Shown piece by piece: positions 52,633-61,675 of a stretch of DNA of 64,000 nt. This DNA is from Fusibacter sp963666805 (GTDB lineage: Bacteria > Bacillota > Clostridia > Peptostreptococcales > Acidaminobacteraceae). Position 1 is the first letter of the stretch; each line of letters begins with the position of its first letter. The notes below the pieces were generated by a model, which was given only the letters and a program-made list of their open reading frames with translations, was not told where the DNA came from and ran no database searches. The stretch is taken from positions 434,001-498,000 of the forward strand of contig CAXXWR010000003.1 in assembly GCA_963666805.2 (NCBI GenBank), read 5' to 3'. The translations under genes were made by a program, and so were the position numbers.

Positions 52633-52826
52633 GATTATGCCCTCCTACTATAGCTGAAACTTTACACCCCTAAATATTGGCAATTACAATTATACAACTT
52701 TTCATACTATTTATCTATACTATTTTGTGATTATTTTAGGACTAATGACCTAATAACGATTCGTTTTCTGGATTTTATGACAAATATGACATATTTTCGC
52801 CTCGATTCACCTCTTGACTTGTTTTG

Positions 52827-52853
52827 TTAGCACTCTTTATCAATGAGTGCTAA
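52827..52853. promoter_or_regulatory. Perfect CIRCE element (HrcA operator) upstream of htpG
   Basis: TTAGCACTC (52827-52835), nine bases, GAGTGCTAA (52845-52853): an exact match to the CIRCE consensus. It ends 7 bases before the -35 of the htpG promoter, implying HrcA control. Confidence 0.95.
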
Positions 52854-52860
52854 AAAATTC

Positions 52861-52889
52861 TTGACATTGTCTTTTATTTCTTCTATGAT
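52861..52889 (+). promoter_or_regulatory. Sigma-A promoter of htpG
   Basis: TTGACA (52861-52866), 17-base spacer, TATGAT (52884-52889), about 34 bases before the htpG start. Confidence 0.85.
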
Positions 52890-52922
52890 AATATTATCAA
52901 CGAAATGAAAGGAGTGATAATG

Positions 52923-54794
52923 ATGTCATTTGAAAAAGGAAGTCTTTCTATTCATAGTGAAAACATATTTCCCATTATAAAAAAATGGTTATATTCAGAT
53001 CACGACATTTTCATTAGAGAGCTTGTATCCAATGCAAATGATGCCATAACTAAACTCAAACAATTGAGTTTAATGAATGAAGCGACCATTGAGGATGAAC
53101 CTAAATTTAAAATTACAGTAACTCTTGATGCAGATGCCAAAACATTGACTTTTTCGGACAATGGGATTGGGATGACTGATGAAGAGATTAAAAAATATAT
53201 CAACCAAATCGCTTTTTCAGGTGCAGAAGATTTTATCAACACCTACAAAGATAAATCTGACAAGGATCAAATTATTGGTCACTTTGGACTCGGTTTCTAT
53301 TCAGCCTTCATGGTTGCATCAGAAGTTGAAATCCATTCACTTTCTTATAAAGAAAATGCTGAACCTGTCATTTGGAAATGCGATGGCGGTAAAGAATTTG
53401 AAATGACTTTAGGCGATAAAACATCACGTGGAACTGATATCGTTCTTCATATTTCTGAAGAGGGTACAGATTTCTTAAATGAATATACTTTAAAACAAAC
53501 TTTAGAAAAATATTGTTCATTTATGCCAGTTGAAATCTATTTAGATGTTTTAGGCAAAGAACCTGAGAAAGATGAAGAAGGAACTGTCATTGCACCCGAG
53601 CCGATTAATACCACCTTGCCGCTCTATGCTAAAAATCCAAGTGATTGCACTGATGAAGAGTATATTGAATTTTATCAACAAACTTTTAAAGACTTCAAAA
53701 AGCCTTTATTCTGGATTCACCTTAACATGGACTATCCTTTTAATCTTAAAGGGATTTTATACTTCCCTAAACTCAATACTGAATTTGACCGTATCGAAGG
53801 TCAAATCAAACTTTATAATTCACAAGTATTTGTAGCTGATAATATAAAAGAAGTCATTCCTGAGTTCTTATTACTTCTCAAAGGTGTTATTGACTGTCCA
53901 GATTTACCACTTAATGTTTCAAGAAGTTTCTTACAAAATGATGGTTTTGTTAGAAAGATTTCAAACTATATCACTAAAAAAGTGGGCGATAAACTGAATG
54001 GTCTTTATAAAACTGAAAGAGAAGATTACGATAATTTCTGGGATGATATTCATCAATTCATCAAATTTGGTGCTCTAAAAGATGAAAAATTCTATGATAA
54101 CGTCAAAGATATCTTTATTTATAAAGATTTAGAAGGCAAACATATCTCTTTAGATGAATATTTGGCTGATGCCATTGGTAAGCATGAAAACAAAGTTTTT
54201 TATGTCACTGATCCTAATACACAGTCTCAATATATCAACCTCTTTAAGAGCAATGATATGAATGCACTCATTTTAGATCATCCTATTGATTCTGCCTTTA
54301 TTTCACTGATCGAGTCCAAAAATGAAGCCGTTAAATTTGCACGTGTTGACTCTGATTTATCAGAAGAAATGATTGATAATGATTCTGAGAAGATTGATGA
54401 AGCAAAGCAAACTGAAATGGAAAATCATTTTAAATCTATTTTGGATAAGGAAAAACTTAAAGTTCGTATAGAAAATTTAAAATCTGACGACATGTCAAGT
54501 ATGATTGTCTTGTCCGAAGAATCCCGTAGAATGCAAGATATGATGAAGATGTACCAAATGCCGGGAATGGATTTAAATCAGTTTGAAGGCGAAACAACAC
54601 TTGTTCTCAACCAAAAGCATCCTTTGGTTCAACACTTAATTCATCAAGAATCGTCTGACCAAGTGTCTGATTTAGATAAAATGATTTATGAACAACTGTA
54701 TGATCTCGCTCTTATGAGTCATACTCAAATGGAACCAAGTACTTTGACCCAGTTCATTAAACGTACAAACGAATTGATGTTAAAGTTACTATAA
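52923..54794 (+). CDS. htpG: Chaperone HtpG (bacterial Hsp90)
   Basis: ATP-dependent homodimeric chaperone, 623 residues from the chosen start. The GHKL ATPase domain shows ELVSNANDAITKLK, DNGIGMT and GHFGLGFYSAFMVA; the middle domain has LPLNVSRSFLQND with the catalytic arginine; the C-terminal dimer domain ends the protein without a eukaryotic MEEVD tail. ATG 52923 is chosen since GGAG lies 8 bases before it; earlier in-frame ATGs at 52905 and 52920 overlap or crowd the site. It is monocistronic, behind a CIRCE element and ending in a strong terminator. Confidence 0.97.
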   Translation: MSFEKGSLSIHSENIFPIIKKWLYSDHDIFIRELVSNANDAITKLKQLSLMNEATIEDEPKFKITVTLDADAKTLTFSDNGIGMTDEEIKKYINQIAFSGAEDFINTYKDKSDKDQIIGHFGLGFYSAFMVASEVEIHSLSYKENAEPVIWKCDGGKEFEMTLGDKTSRGTDIVLHISEEGTDFLNEYTLKQTLEKYCSFMPVEIYLDVLGKEPEKDEEGTVIAPEPINTTLPLYAKNPSDCTDEEYIEFYQQTFKDFKKPLFWIHLNMDYPFNLKGILYFPKLNTEFDRIEGQIKLYNSQVFVADNIKEVIPEFLLLLKGVIDCPDLPLNVSRSFLQNDGFVRKISNYITKKVGDKLNGLYKTEREDYDNFWDDIHQFIKFGALKDEKFYDNVKDIFIYKDLEGKHISLDEYLADAIGKHENKVFYVTDPNTQSQYINLFKSNDMNALILDHPIDSAFISLIESKNEAVKFARVDSDLSEEMIDNDSEKIDEAKQTEMENHFKSILDKEKLKVRIENLKSDDMSSMIVLSEESRRMQDMMKMYQMPGMDLNQFEGETTLVLNQKHPLVQHLIHQESSDQVSDLDKMIYEQLYDLALMSHTQMEPSTLTQFIKRTNELMLKLL

Positions 54795-54808
54795 CACACA
54801 CTCATAAA

Positions 54809-54847
54809 AAGAAAACACCTTTGCCAGGGTGTTTTCTTCTTTTTTTG
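54809..54847 (+). terminator. Intrinsic terminator after htpG
   Basis: Eleven-base-pair perfect stem (AAGAAAACACC / GGTGTTTTCTT), 8-base loop, then CT7. Confidence 0.93.
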
Positions 54848-54983
54848 ACAACCTTTTTTGACTACCTCTTTTTTAGATATCGCTTATTTTTCCAAAAAAA
54901 TGATTAAATCTATAAAAAAGTAAGGAATGTGAGTTGCTTTTTTGAACATTAAAGTTTATGATTTTGTGAGTACTCTATAAAAT

Positions 54984-55017
54984 AGTTTCTTTTCGAAGTC
55001 AGCAGATTAAAGAAACT
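54984..55017 (+). promoter_or_regulatory. Leader hairpin before cidA
   Basis: AGTTTCTTT (54984-54992) and AAAGAAACT (55009-55017) are exact inverted repeats with a 16-base loop, then TTT. It lies right after a TATAAAAT (54976-54983) and 36 bases before the cidA start; it could attenuate transcription or be an operator. Confidence 0.4.
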
Positions 55018-55052
55018 TTTAAATAAAGACTTTGAGTTTAAAGAAAGGAGAG

Positions 55053-55433
55053 ATGGAGTTACTCTTCATCATAATTATCATGAAAATTTTTATTGAACTC
55101 GCTATTTTTATGTCATTTTGGATAGTCGGCGATCTGGTCAGCTCACTTATTTCACCTGTCATCACCATCCCCGGTGCTATTGTAGGCATGCTGCTCTTAT
55201 TTGTAGCCATGTTATCAGGCCTATTAAAGGAACATCATATTAAAAATGTAGGCGACTTTTTACTTAACAATATTGCCTTCTTTTTTCTACCTGCTTCAGC
55301 CGGACTAATGGTCATTTTTGCTGAAATCCAAGGGGCTTTGTTAAAGCTCCTCATTATTGCAGTCATTTCTACTTTTTTGACTATGCTAGTAACCATGCTG
55401 GTGACACATCTATTCACACGACTTACAAAATAG
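55053..55433 (+). CDS. CidA/LrgA family holin-like protein
   Basis: Small membrane protein, about 126 residues with four helices, of the CidA/LrgA family, which affects murein hydrolase activity, autolysis and, in B. subtilis, pyruvate uptake. Family phrases: VITIPGAIVGMLLLFVAM and DFLLNNIAFFFLPASAGLM. The start is uncertain: ATG 55053 is only 2 bases after AAAGGAG, TTG 55032 precedes that site, and ATG 55080 has none nearby. It is followed at 9 bases by the LrgB-type partner. Confidence 0.88.
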   Translation: MELLFIIIIMKIFIELAIFMSFWIVGDLVSSLISPVITIPGAIVGMLLLFVAMLSGLLKEHHIKNVGDFLLNNIAFFFLPASAGLMVIFAEIQGALLKLLIIAVISTFLTMLVTMLVTHLFTRLTK

Positions 55434-55442
55434 GAGGCTATT

Positions 55443-56138
55443 ATGTTAGAATCACCTGTTTTAGGATTAGTCCTCACTATTTTTGCTTATCAAATTGGAC
55501 TTATCATTAAACGTTATTTAAAAACAGATATTGTCAATCCACTTTTAGTGGCAACAGTGATTATTATCGCTTTTTTAAAAATCACAGGTATCCCTTATGA
55601 CAACTATAAACTTGGTGGCGATTATATTAATTTTTTTCTTAATCCCTTAACGGTTGCTCTCGGAATTATGCTCTACCGCCAACGTTTAACCATCAAAACG
55701 CATTTTATCAGTTTAGTGATTGGGATTACCTCGGGTGTCATCACCTCATTTCTCTGTTTATGGTTTATGGGACGGCTCATGGGCCTCGATTATGAACTTA
55801 TTTACTCTCTTTTGCCTAAATCTATTACAACACCTATGGCGATTTCCCTCACTGACATATTGGGTGGAAATGCGTCAATTACAGTCGTTATGGTGATTAT
55901 TACAGGGATTTTTGGTGCCTTTATTGCGCCTCTTATGGTAAAACTAATGCCTTTTCTCAGTCCTATTGCTGTAGGTGTTGGTATTGGAACGGCTTCTCAT
56001 GCCGTGGGAACGTCTAAAGCTCTCGAAATGGGTGAAATTGAAGGGGCTTTTTCAAGCACAGCCATTGCCCTATCGGGTTTAATCACAATCTTACTTGTAC
56101 CTTTCTTGGTCAAATTAATGACTTTGCTGTCTCTTTAA
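55443..56138 (+). CDS. CidB/LrgB family membrane protein
   Basis: Partner of the preceding CidA/LrgA-type protein, 231 residues with about seven helices. Family motifs are clear: NPLLVATVIIIAFLKITGI, SLLPKSITTPMAISLTDILGG read in parts, and GIGTASHAVGTSKALEMGEIEGA in parts. AGGAGG lies 6 bases before ATG. The pair may be a pyruvate importer, as PftAB in B. subtilis, or a holin/antiholin-type pair; the sequence cannot decide. Confidence 0.93.
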   Translation: MLESPVLGLVLTIFAYQIGLIIKRYLKTDIVNPLLVATVIIIAFLKITGIPYDNYKLGGDYINFFLNPLTVALGIMLYRQRLTIKTHFISLVIGITSGVITSFLCLWFMGRLMGLDYELIYSLLPKSITTPMAISLTDILGGNASITVVMVIITGIFGAFIAPLMVKLMPFLSPIAVGVGIGTASHAVGTSKALEMGEIEGAFSSTAIALSGLITILLVPFLVKLMTLLSL

Positions 56139-56200
56139 TAGGTAGAGCAGGATTTTTATTTTCTATTATAATACTTTATAAACTACAATTTATATCCTAA

Positions 56201-56232
56201 AAAAGCGATTGACTTCATTGTCAATCGCTTTT
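56201..56232. terminator. Bidirectional terminator between cidB-type and oxidoreductase genes
   Basis: Thirteen-base-pair perfect stem (AAAAGCGATTGAC / GTCAATCGCTTTT), six-base loop, A-rich left and T-rich right. Confidence 0.88.
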
Positions 56233-56261
56233 ATTATTAAATGCTTTTTTAACACATCTAC

Positions 56262-57149
56262 TTATAACATTTTAAGGTCTTCAAGAAGGGGGGCAATATC
56301 TTTTGGTGAACGTTTTACTTTGACAATCGGTTCATCAATATAATCAAAACGTTCCAAGAAACTTGGTTTCTCTTCTTTGTAAATAATACCTACTGGAATC
56401 CCCTCATCTCCAAATTCCATGCTTTTTTGGTAAGCGGCTATTTTATCAGTTGGATCATAACCTTCTGGAAGAGGTTTGACCCTATCTTTATACCATTTAA
56501 AAGTATTGATTTTATTGAATGACACACACGGCTGTAAGACATCTATAATCGCATAGCCTTTGTGGTTCATTGCTGCTTCAATCATTTTTTTAAGATGAGC
56601 CTTGTCACCTGAAAAACTTCTGGCTACGAAAGTACATCCCATAGTGATTGCTAATGACACTGGATTAAGCGGTTCTGATTTCATCCCATCAAATTGAAGA
56701 CGAGTCACTTGTCCTAGAGCGGTTGTTGGTGACCCTTGACCTTGTGTCAACCCATACACTTGGTTATCATGTACCAAGTGTACAAGGTCCATATTTCTTC
56801 TCATATTATGAATAAGGTGATTACCGCCTTCACCATAGGTATCTCCATCACCAGAGGTTAAGAAGATTTTAAGTTCATGGTTGGCTACATGTGCTCCTAA
56901 AGCCGCAGGTAACGCACGTCCATGAAGTGCATTAAGACCATGAGCATTAATATAATGTGGTAATTTAGCTGCTTGTCCAATCCCAGACACCATGAGAATA
57001 TCTTGAGGTTTATAGCCGCCTTCTTCTAAGGCTTCCGTTACAGCATCTAATATGGAAAAGTTTCCACACCCTGGACACCACTGAGTGGCAACTTTCATTA
57101 CAAAAGGATTATCACTTTGTTTATCGCCTACAACATTTAAATTAGTCAT
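56262..57149 (-). CDS. 2-oxoacid:ferredoxin oxidoreductase, beta subunit
   Basis: Thiamine diphosphate-binding subunit, 295 residues, of an enzyme that decarboxylates a 2-oxoacid (most like 2-oxoglutarate) with coenzyme A and reduces ferredoxin. WCPGCGNFSILDAV near residue 28 and the TPP motif GDGDTYGEGGNHLIHNMRRN near 100 are clear, as is VYGLTQGQGSPTT. It overlaps the alpha gene by 8 bases. Substrate choice between 2-oxoglutarate and other oxoacids cannot be fixed by eye. Confidence 0.93.
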   Translation of the reverse strand: MTNLNVVGDKQSDNPFVMKVATQWCPGCGNFSILDAVTEALEEGGYKPQDILMVSGIGQAAKLPHYINAHGLNALHGRALPAALGAHVANHELKIFLTSGDGDTYGEGGNHLIHNMRRNMDLVHLVHDNQVYGLTQGQGSPTTALGQVTRLQFDGMKSEPLNPVSLAITMGCTFVARSFSGDKAHLKKMIEAAMNHKGYAIIDVLQPCVSFNKINTFKWYKDRVKPLPEGYDPTDKIAAYQKSMEFGDEGIPVGIIYKEEKPSFLERFDYIDEPIVKVKRSPKDIAPLLEDLKML

Positions 57150-58815
57150 TCAAGATCACCTCTATTTCATTCAGTAAATATGTTTTGTCAAATGGACGAC
57201 CATCATATTTGTTAATGGATGCATCCCAGCTATAACCTGTTTCCATTCTAAGAAGTTTTGCAAATTGATTTTGCGCATTACCTTCAACGTTAATCACTTT
57301 TTTAGCCTTAGGCAAGTACTTCTCTATGATGGTTTCATTAATAGGATAGACATCCGTAAAAGATAACATGGCAACTGATTTGCCCTCTTCTAGTAACGCA
57401 TCTACTGCATCTTTCATCGCACCATAAGTGGAACCCCAACAGATAAACAGGCTATCATAATTTTCATCACCATGGAAAAGAGGTTCATTTAAATCTTCTT
57501 TGATTAATTCCAATTTCTTAAGCAATTTCTTTTTAAGTTTAACAGTCGCCTCTCCATCTTCTGTCGGATGACCATACTCATCATGAACATGTGAATCTGT
57601 CATAATAAGGGTTTCAGAATCAATGCCTGGATACTTACGACCTCCGTAAGTGCGGTCATAATCGTATTTTTTATAGTCTTCTACAATCTTTTCTTCTTCA
57701 TACCGATTAATTTCTAAAGCGTCTAAGTCAAACGGTTTAACTGATGCTTCTGCATCTCCCAAAAGTTGGTCTGAAAGAATAATCACCGGCACATTGTATT
57801 TATCTGCTAAATTAAAGGCTCTAAAAGTTGTGTAGAAACAATCTTCTACACTACGTGGTGCCAAGACAATTCTTGCAAATTCACCTTGTGAAGCAGTCAC
57901 TACAAATTGTAAGTCCGCTTGTTCCGTACGTGTCGGAAGACCTGTCGCAGGCCCTGGTCTTTGAACATTGACAGCCACCAGCGGCGTTTCACTTACTGCG
58001 GCAAATCCTAGTGATTCAACCATGAGAGCAAATCCACCACCGGAAGTCCCAGTCATGGCTCTTACACCATTACTTGAAGCGCCAATAGCTGCCATCATAC
58101 CTGCAATTTCATCTTCAACCTGCTCTACAACGATTCCCATCTCTTTTTGATGCTTAGACAAGTAAGTCATCACTGTCGTTGATGGTGACATAGGATAAGC
58201 ACTGTAAAAACCAAGTCCTGATGCAAGAGCACCCAATGCGACTGCCTGATTACCATTCACTAAAACAGGATCAAAATCTCGACCGCTTGACTTAGGTTCA
58301 AATTGCGCTTCCACTTGTTTATACCCAAAATCAAAAGCTTTGGCATTCGTTTCATTAATGGCATCTGACCACTTACCAAACGCTTTCACATTTTCGCCTT
58401 TAAGTCCTAAAAGCTTGGCTGCAACACCTACGGCTGCAATATTTTTAGATTGTTTACTCTTGACTTCATCCATCAATGCTTTTTCATTGATGGTGATAAT
58501 CGCATCATCTTGAGGGTCATTCGCTAGAATATTATCTAAAACGACAATTTTCCCACCCTCTTTAATCATGTTTTTGGCATGCATAAAGGCTTGTCGATTA
58601 ATGGCTAAAAACACATCTGCTTTTGCCTCTACCGAATTGACCTCACTGTCACTAAGCGTGATAGTCGTAAAGTTATATCCGCCTCTTACGCGAGACATAA
58701 AATTTCTATAAGATAAGAAGAATAGTTTGTTATGATTAACTACTCTCTCAATATACATTTCAGCAGTGTTTATTCCGGCCCCTGCTTCGCCACCAATCAT
58801 TACTGTTAGTTTCAT
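57142..58815 (-). CDS. 2-oxoacid:ferredoxin oxidoreductase, fused gamma-alpha subunit
   Basis: A 557-residue subunit. The N-terminal gamma domain (1-180, GGEAGAGINTAEM) is fused to the alpha domain (195-557, FYSAYPMSPSTTVMTYL, EQVEDEIAGMMAAIGAS, GTSGGGFALM), as in KorA-type enzymes of anaerobes. ATG 58815 is chosen since AGGTGA lies 5 bases before it. A promoter-like pair and a perfect Fur-type box are upstream, so iron-linked control is likely for this Fe-S-dependent system. The enzyme can give 2-oxoglutarate or succinyl-CoA for biosynthesis in an incomplete citric acid cycle. Confidence 0.93.
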   Translation of the reverse strand: MKLTVMIGGEAGAGINTAEMYIERVVNHNKLFFLSYRNFMSRVRGGYNFTTITLSDSEVNSVEAKADVFLAINRQAFMHAKNMIKEGGKIVVLDNILANDPQDDAIITINEKALMDEVKSKQSKNIAAVGVAAKLLGLKGENVKAFGKWSDAINETNAKAFDFGYKQVEAQFEPKSSGRDFDPVLVNGNQAVALGALASGLGFYSAYPMSPSTTVMTYLSKHQKEMGIVVEQVEDEIAGMMAAIGASSNGVRAMTGTSGGGFALMVESLGFAAVSETPLVAVNVQRPGPATGLPTRTEQADLQFVVTASQGEFARIVLAPRSVEDCFYTTFRAFNLADKYNVPVIILSDQLLGDAEASVKPFDLDALEINRYEEEKIVEDYKKYDYDRTYGGRKYPGIDSETLIMTDSHVHDEYGHPTEDGEATVKLKKKLLKKLELIKEDLNEPLFHGDENYDSLFICWGSTYGAMKDAVDALLEEGKSVAMLSFTDVYPINETIIEKYLPKAKKVINVEGNAQNQFAKLLRMETGYSWDASINKYDGRPFDKTYLLNEIEVILND

Positions 58816-58854
58816 ATAAGTCACCTTACTTTCTTTGGTTAAGATTCTTTACAT

Positions 58855-58883
58855 TATCTATGTATACCAAAATTTGATGACAA
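58855..58883 (-). promoter_or_regulatory. Probable promoter of the oxidoreductase genes
   Basis: Minus strand: TTGTCA (58883-58878), 17 bases, TAGATA (58860-58855); GATAAT two bases further is an alternative -10. Confidence 0.5.
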
Positions 58884-58907
58884 TATTCAGTGTTACGAAA
58901 ATTTAAA

Positions 58908-58922
58908 TGATAATAATTATCA
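58908..58922. promoter_or_regulatory. Perfect 7-1-7 Fur-type box
   Basis: TGATAAT-A-ATTATCA equals the B. subtilis 7-1-7 Fur core; with flanking bases it is a 17-bp palindrome (58907-58923). It is 24 bases upstream of the predicted -35 of the oxidoreductase promoter. Confidence 0.7.
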
Positions 58923-58951
58923 TTCTCTTTTCCTATCTTACTCTTTTTTAA

Positions 58952-58988
58952 ATATAAAAAAATAGCCAGCACACTTATGCTGACTATT
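58952..58988. terminator. Terminator after the GNAT gene
   Basis: AATAG-C-CAGCA / TGCTG-A-CTATT, ten pairs with one mismatch and a 6-base loop, followed on the minus strand by seven T. It also has a T run on the plus side. Confidence 0.8.
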
Positions 58989-59001
58989 TTTATTGATAAG
59001 A

Positions 59002-59592
59002 TTACATCGTTACCTTTATCATTTTGAAAAAATCATGTCCTAATAACCGCTTGGTGCTTTCCACTTCAAATCCCATGCGTTTATAAATATGAATGGCATG
59101 ATGATTATTAACATCCGCTAAAAGGGACAATTTAGCATACCCTTTAATCTGTGCCACTCGCTCTGCGTAACTCAACAGTTTTTTGCCATACCCTTTGCCT
59201 TGATAATCAGGCGCAACAGCTAAACTGTCAATATAAAACTCGCCTTCATCTGCAGCTTCCGTCATCAAAACTTCATTAATATAGTCCTCTGTCATCAGGA
59301 CATTAGAATTTTTAGCTTCTAACAAATGTTGTTCAAAACCTTGATTAAGTGTTAAAAGTTCATCAGCTGGATAGAGGGTAATCTCACCAATAATACGATC
59401 CTGTTCTTCTATAACATAGATAAATTCATGATAAAAACGAGAAGGTTCAGATTCATAGAGATTTGCAAGTGCTTCTTTAATCAGTTCATCATCCTGATAA
59501 CCTGTGTATTTTTCTGCTAAATCACCAATGGCAATCTGAATCAATTGAATAACATCATATGCATCATCCATAGATGCTTGCCTCAACTCCAT
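59002..59592 (-). CDS. GNAT family N-acetyltransferase
   Basis: A 196-residue acetyl-CoA-dependent acetyltransferase; the acceptor is unknown. The acetyl-CoA loop is VAPDYQGKGYGKKLLSYAER near residue 135 and the C-terminal motif is HAIHIYKRMGFEVEST. A region of about 50 residues before the core (FEQHLLEAKNSNVLMTEDYI) is longer than in the shortest GNAT proteins. GGAGG lies before ATG. It is 52 bases after the aminopeptidase gene and ends in a terminator, so the two may be one transcript. Confidence 0.88.
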   Translation of the reverse strand: MELRQASMDDAYDVIQLIQIAIGDLAEKYTGYQDDELIKEALANLYESEPSRFYHEFIYVIEEQDRIIGEITLYPADELLTLNQGFEQHLLEAKNSNVLMTEDYINEVLMTEAADEGEFYIDSLAVAPDYQGKGYGKKLLSYAERVAQIKGYAKLSLLADVNNHHAIHIYKRMGFEVESTKRLLGHDFFKMIKVTM

Positions 59593-59644
59593 CCCTTCAC
59601 CTCCAAAACTAGATTTTAACTAAATTGTGTCATTTAAATCTCTT

Positions 59645-60868
59645 TTATTTAAAATTACCCATTTCAAATATGACTACTTCTTCACCTGATACTGTTTGAC
59701 CTACAATTTTAAGATCGCTTGTTCCCACCATAAAATCAACATGAGATATTGAATCATTAATGCCTTTAGCCTCTAAATCTTCTTTTGACATATCTTCTCC
59801 GCCTTCTACACATACTGGATAAGCTTTCCCAAGTGCTAAATGGCATGAAGCATTCTCATCAAAAAGTGTATTGTAAAAAAGTATACCCGTATTGGAGATG
59901 GGTGAATCATAGGGAACCAAAGCTACTTCGCCTAAATAGCGTGAACCTTCATCCGTATCCAGTAAACCTTTTAAGGCATCATAGCCTTCTTCTGCTTTAA
60001 AATCTACAACCTTGCCCTCTTTAAAAGTAAGTTCAAAACCATCAACAATCGTACCGTTTAAATTAAGCGGTAAGGCATTTTTAACTACACCATTAACGCC
60101 TGTTCTATCGGGTGCTGTGAAAACTTCTTCCGTTGGCATATTAGCAATAAATTCATGACCTTCTGGTGTATAATCTGCACCACCTATCCATAAATGGCCT
60201 TCTGGTAAATTAATTACAAGGTCTGTCCCTAAACTATTTGTATAATGTAGACTTTTCAGTTTAAGGTCATTGAGACGTTTTACTTGTGTTGATAAATTGG
60301 CTTTATGCACATCCCATGCCTTCACTGGATTTTCTTCTGAAACACGTGTCGCATTAAAAATAGCCTGCCATAATTGATCAATCGCTTCTTCATCTGATGC
60401 TTTAGGGAAAACTTTTTTCGCCCATGCAAGTGTTGGAATTGAAGCTACACACCATACATTTTTATTGCTCATTAAGCGTTCTTGATATTCTGAAAGGGCT
60501 TTGCTTCTCACACGTTGAGAACGAACGATTCTTTCAGTGTCAACTGACTTCATCAATTCTGGATCTGAAGCCGAAATAGACAAAAAGGCGGCATCTTGAC
60601 GCACATAAGAAAGATAAAATTCAACTTGCCATGATGGCACTGTATCGAACAATTCATCCGGTGCATTTAAGAACGTTACTTTGGATAATTTTTCATCTGC
60701 CCAAAGGACTTGAACATCTGATGCGCCTGCCTTATAGGCTACTTCTGCAACAATTCTTACAAACGCAGCACATTCAATGGGCGAACGAACAACTAATATT
60801 TGCCCCTGTTTAATATTAATGCCTGTTTTAACAAGCAGTTCAGCGTATTTTATTAAATTTTCTTCCAT
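59645..60868 (-). CDS. M29 family aminopeptidase (AmpS/PepS type)
   Basis: Metal-dependent aminopeptidase of 407 residues acting in the cytoplasm on peptides. The family pattern is clear: KYAELLVKTGINIKQGQILVV at the start (in parts), LWADEKLSKVTFLNAP, NMPTEEVFTAPDRTGVNG with metal-binding Glu, and a C-terminal HVDFMVGTSDLKIVG with the His-x-Asp. GGAGG lies 7 bases before ATG. It is likely the first gene of the pair with the GNAT gene. Confidence 0.94.
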   Translation of the reverse strand: MEENLIKYAELLVKTGINIKQGQILVVRSPIECAAFVRIVAEVAYKAGASDVQVLWADEKLSKVTFLNAPDELFDTVPSWQVEFYLSYVRQDAAFLSISASDPELMKSVDTERIVRSQRVRSKALSEYQERLMSNKNVWCVASIPTLAWAKKVFPKASDEEAIDQLWQAIFNATRVSEENPVKAWDVHKANLSTQVKRLNDLKLKSLHYTNSLGTDLVINLPEGHLWIGGADYTPEGHEFIANMPTEEVFTAPDRTGVNGVVKNALPLNLNGTIVDGFELTFKEGKVVDFKAEEGYDALKGLLDTDEGSRYLGEVALVPYDSPISNTGILFYNTLFDENASCHLALGKAYPVCVEGGEDMSKEDLEAKGINDSISHVDFMVGTSDLKIVGQTVSGEEVVIFEMGNFK

Positions 60869-60982
60869 ATCATAATCCTCCTGAACAATCTATTTTAATT
60901 TAATACTATATGATTTACTCTCATTATCATATAACTATTTTAAATAGAGCGCAAATATAAATCAACAGGCTCTATTCAAAAC

Positions 60983-61007
60983 AAAAGAGACACCTAAGAT
61001 GTCTCTT
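60983..61007 (-). terminator. Terminator after the MarR gene
   Basis: Eight-base-pair perfect stem AAGAGACA / TGTCTCTT, 7-base loop, then TTGTTTTG on the minus strand. Confidence 0.7.
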
Positions 61008-61067
61008 CAAAATGGGTTTATTTAATTGATAAAGAATCCAGGTGAGTTAACGAGTATGATCCTACCA

Positions 61068-61505
61068 TTACTCTCCTGTACATTCGATAATCAAATCATA
61101 AAGACTTTCAATATGTTCATAAAAAGACTCTTGTTTTTCTTCGGAAAGTACACTCAGTTTTTCTTTTAACAGCTCAATAACATATTTTTTATGTGACTCA
61201 ACAAATTTTTTGCCTGAAGCTGTTAGCGAAATATAAACAACTCTTCGGTCTTTTTTTGAGGGTTGCCGTTTCAAATAACCTAATTTAATGAGTTTATCGA
61301 CTAGTGGGGTTAAATTTGAGTTGATGACGTTAATTGAACGACTAATTTCCGACATTGTCATTTGCTTGTGCTGGGAAAGCACCAACAAAATCTGAATGTG
61401 GGAAGGAAATAAATTTTCTGATTTAAACAATTCATCTTCTCTTAAAAAACGTTTGTTTACCAGAGGTAATAACTTTAATACAATCTCCATTTTTTCACTT
61501 TTCAT
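61068..61505 (-). CDS. MarR family transcription regulator
   Basis: A 145-residue winged-helix regulator. The DNA-binding part reads HIQILLVLSQHKQMTMSEISRSINVINSNLTPLVDKLIKLGYL (in parts), then the wing KDRRVVYISLT, flanked by dimer helices. It has no obvious sensor cysteine pair; only one Cys near the end (ECTGE). ATG 61505 is chosen: AGGTGA lies 8 bases before it, while GTG 61517 overlaps that site. It stands alone between the aminopeptidase and PP2C genes, so its targets are unknown. Confidence 0.92.
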   Translation of the reverse strand: MKSEKMEIVLKLLPLVNKRFLREDELFKSENLFPSHIQILLVLSQHKQMTMSEISRSINVINSNLTPLVDKLIKLGYLKRQPSKKDRRVVYISLTASGKKFVESHKKYVIELLKEKLSVLSEEKQESFYEHIESLYDLIIECTGE

Positions 61506-61675
61506 ATTCTCGTTCACCTATTCTCACATCCTTTATTTTTCATTCTACATTTAACCATTTGTAGTCTTAGACGACTTAAATAGCTATTATGTTAGAAGTA
61601 TATCCTAAAAATAATCATTTAAACATAAATAATCAACTTTAAGGCTTTTTTTTGAAAAATATTGAAAATAGGGCA

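Noticed and set aside
61518..61675. MarR operator upstream of the MarR gene
   Set aside because: Only weak, short inverted repeats (AGTC / GACT) were seen; not enough to call.
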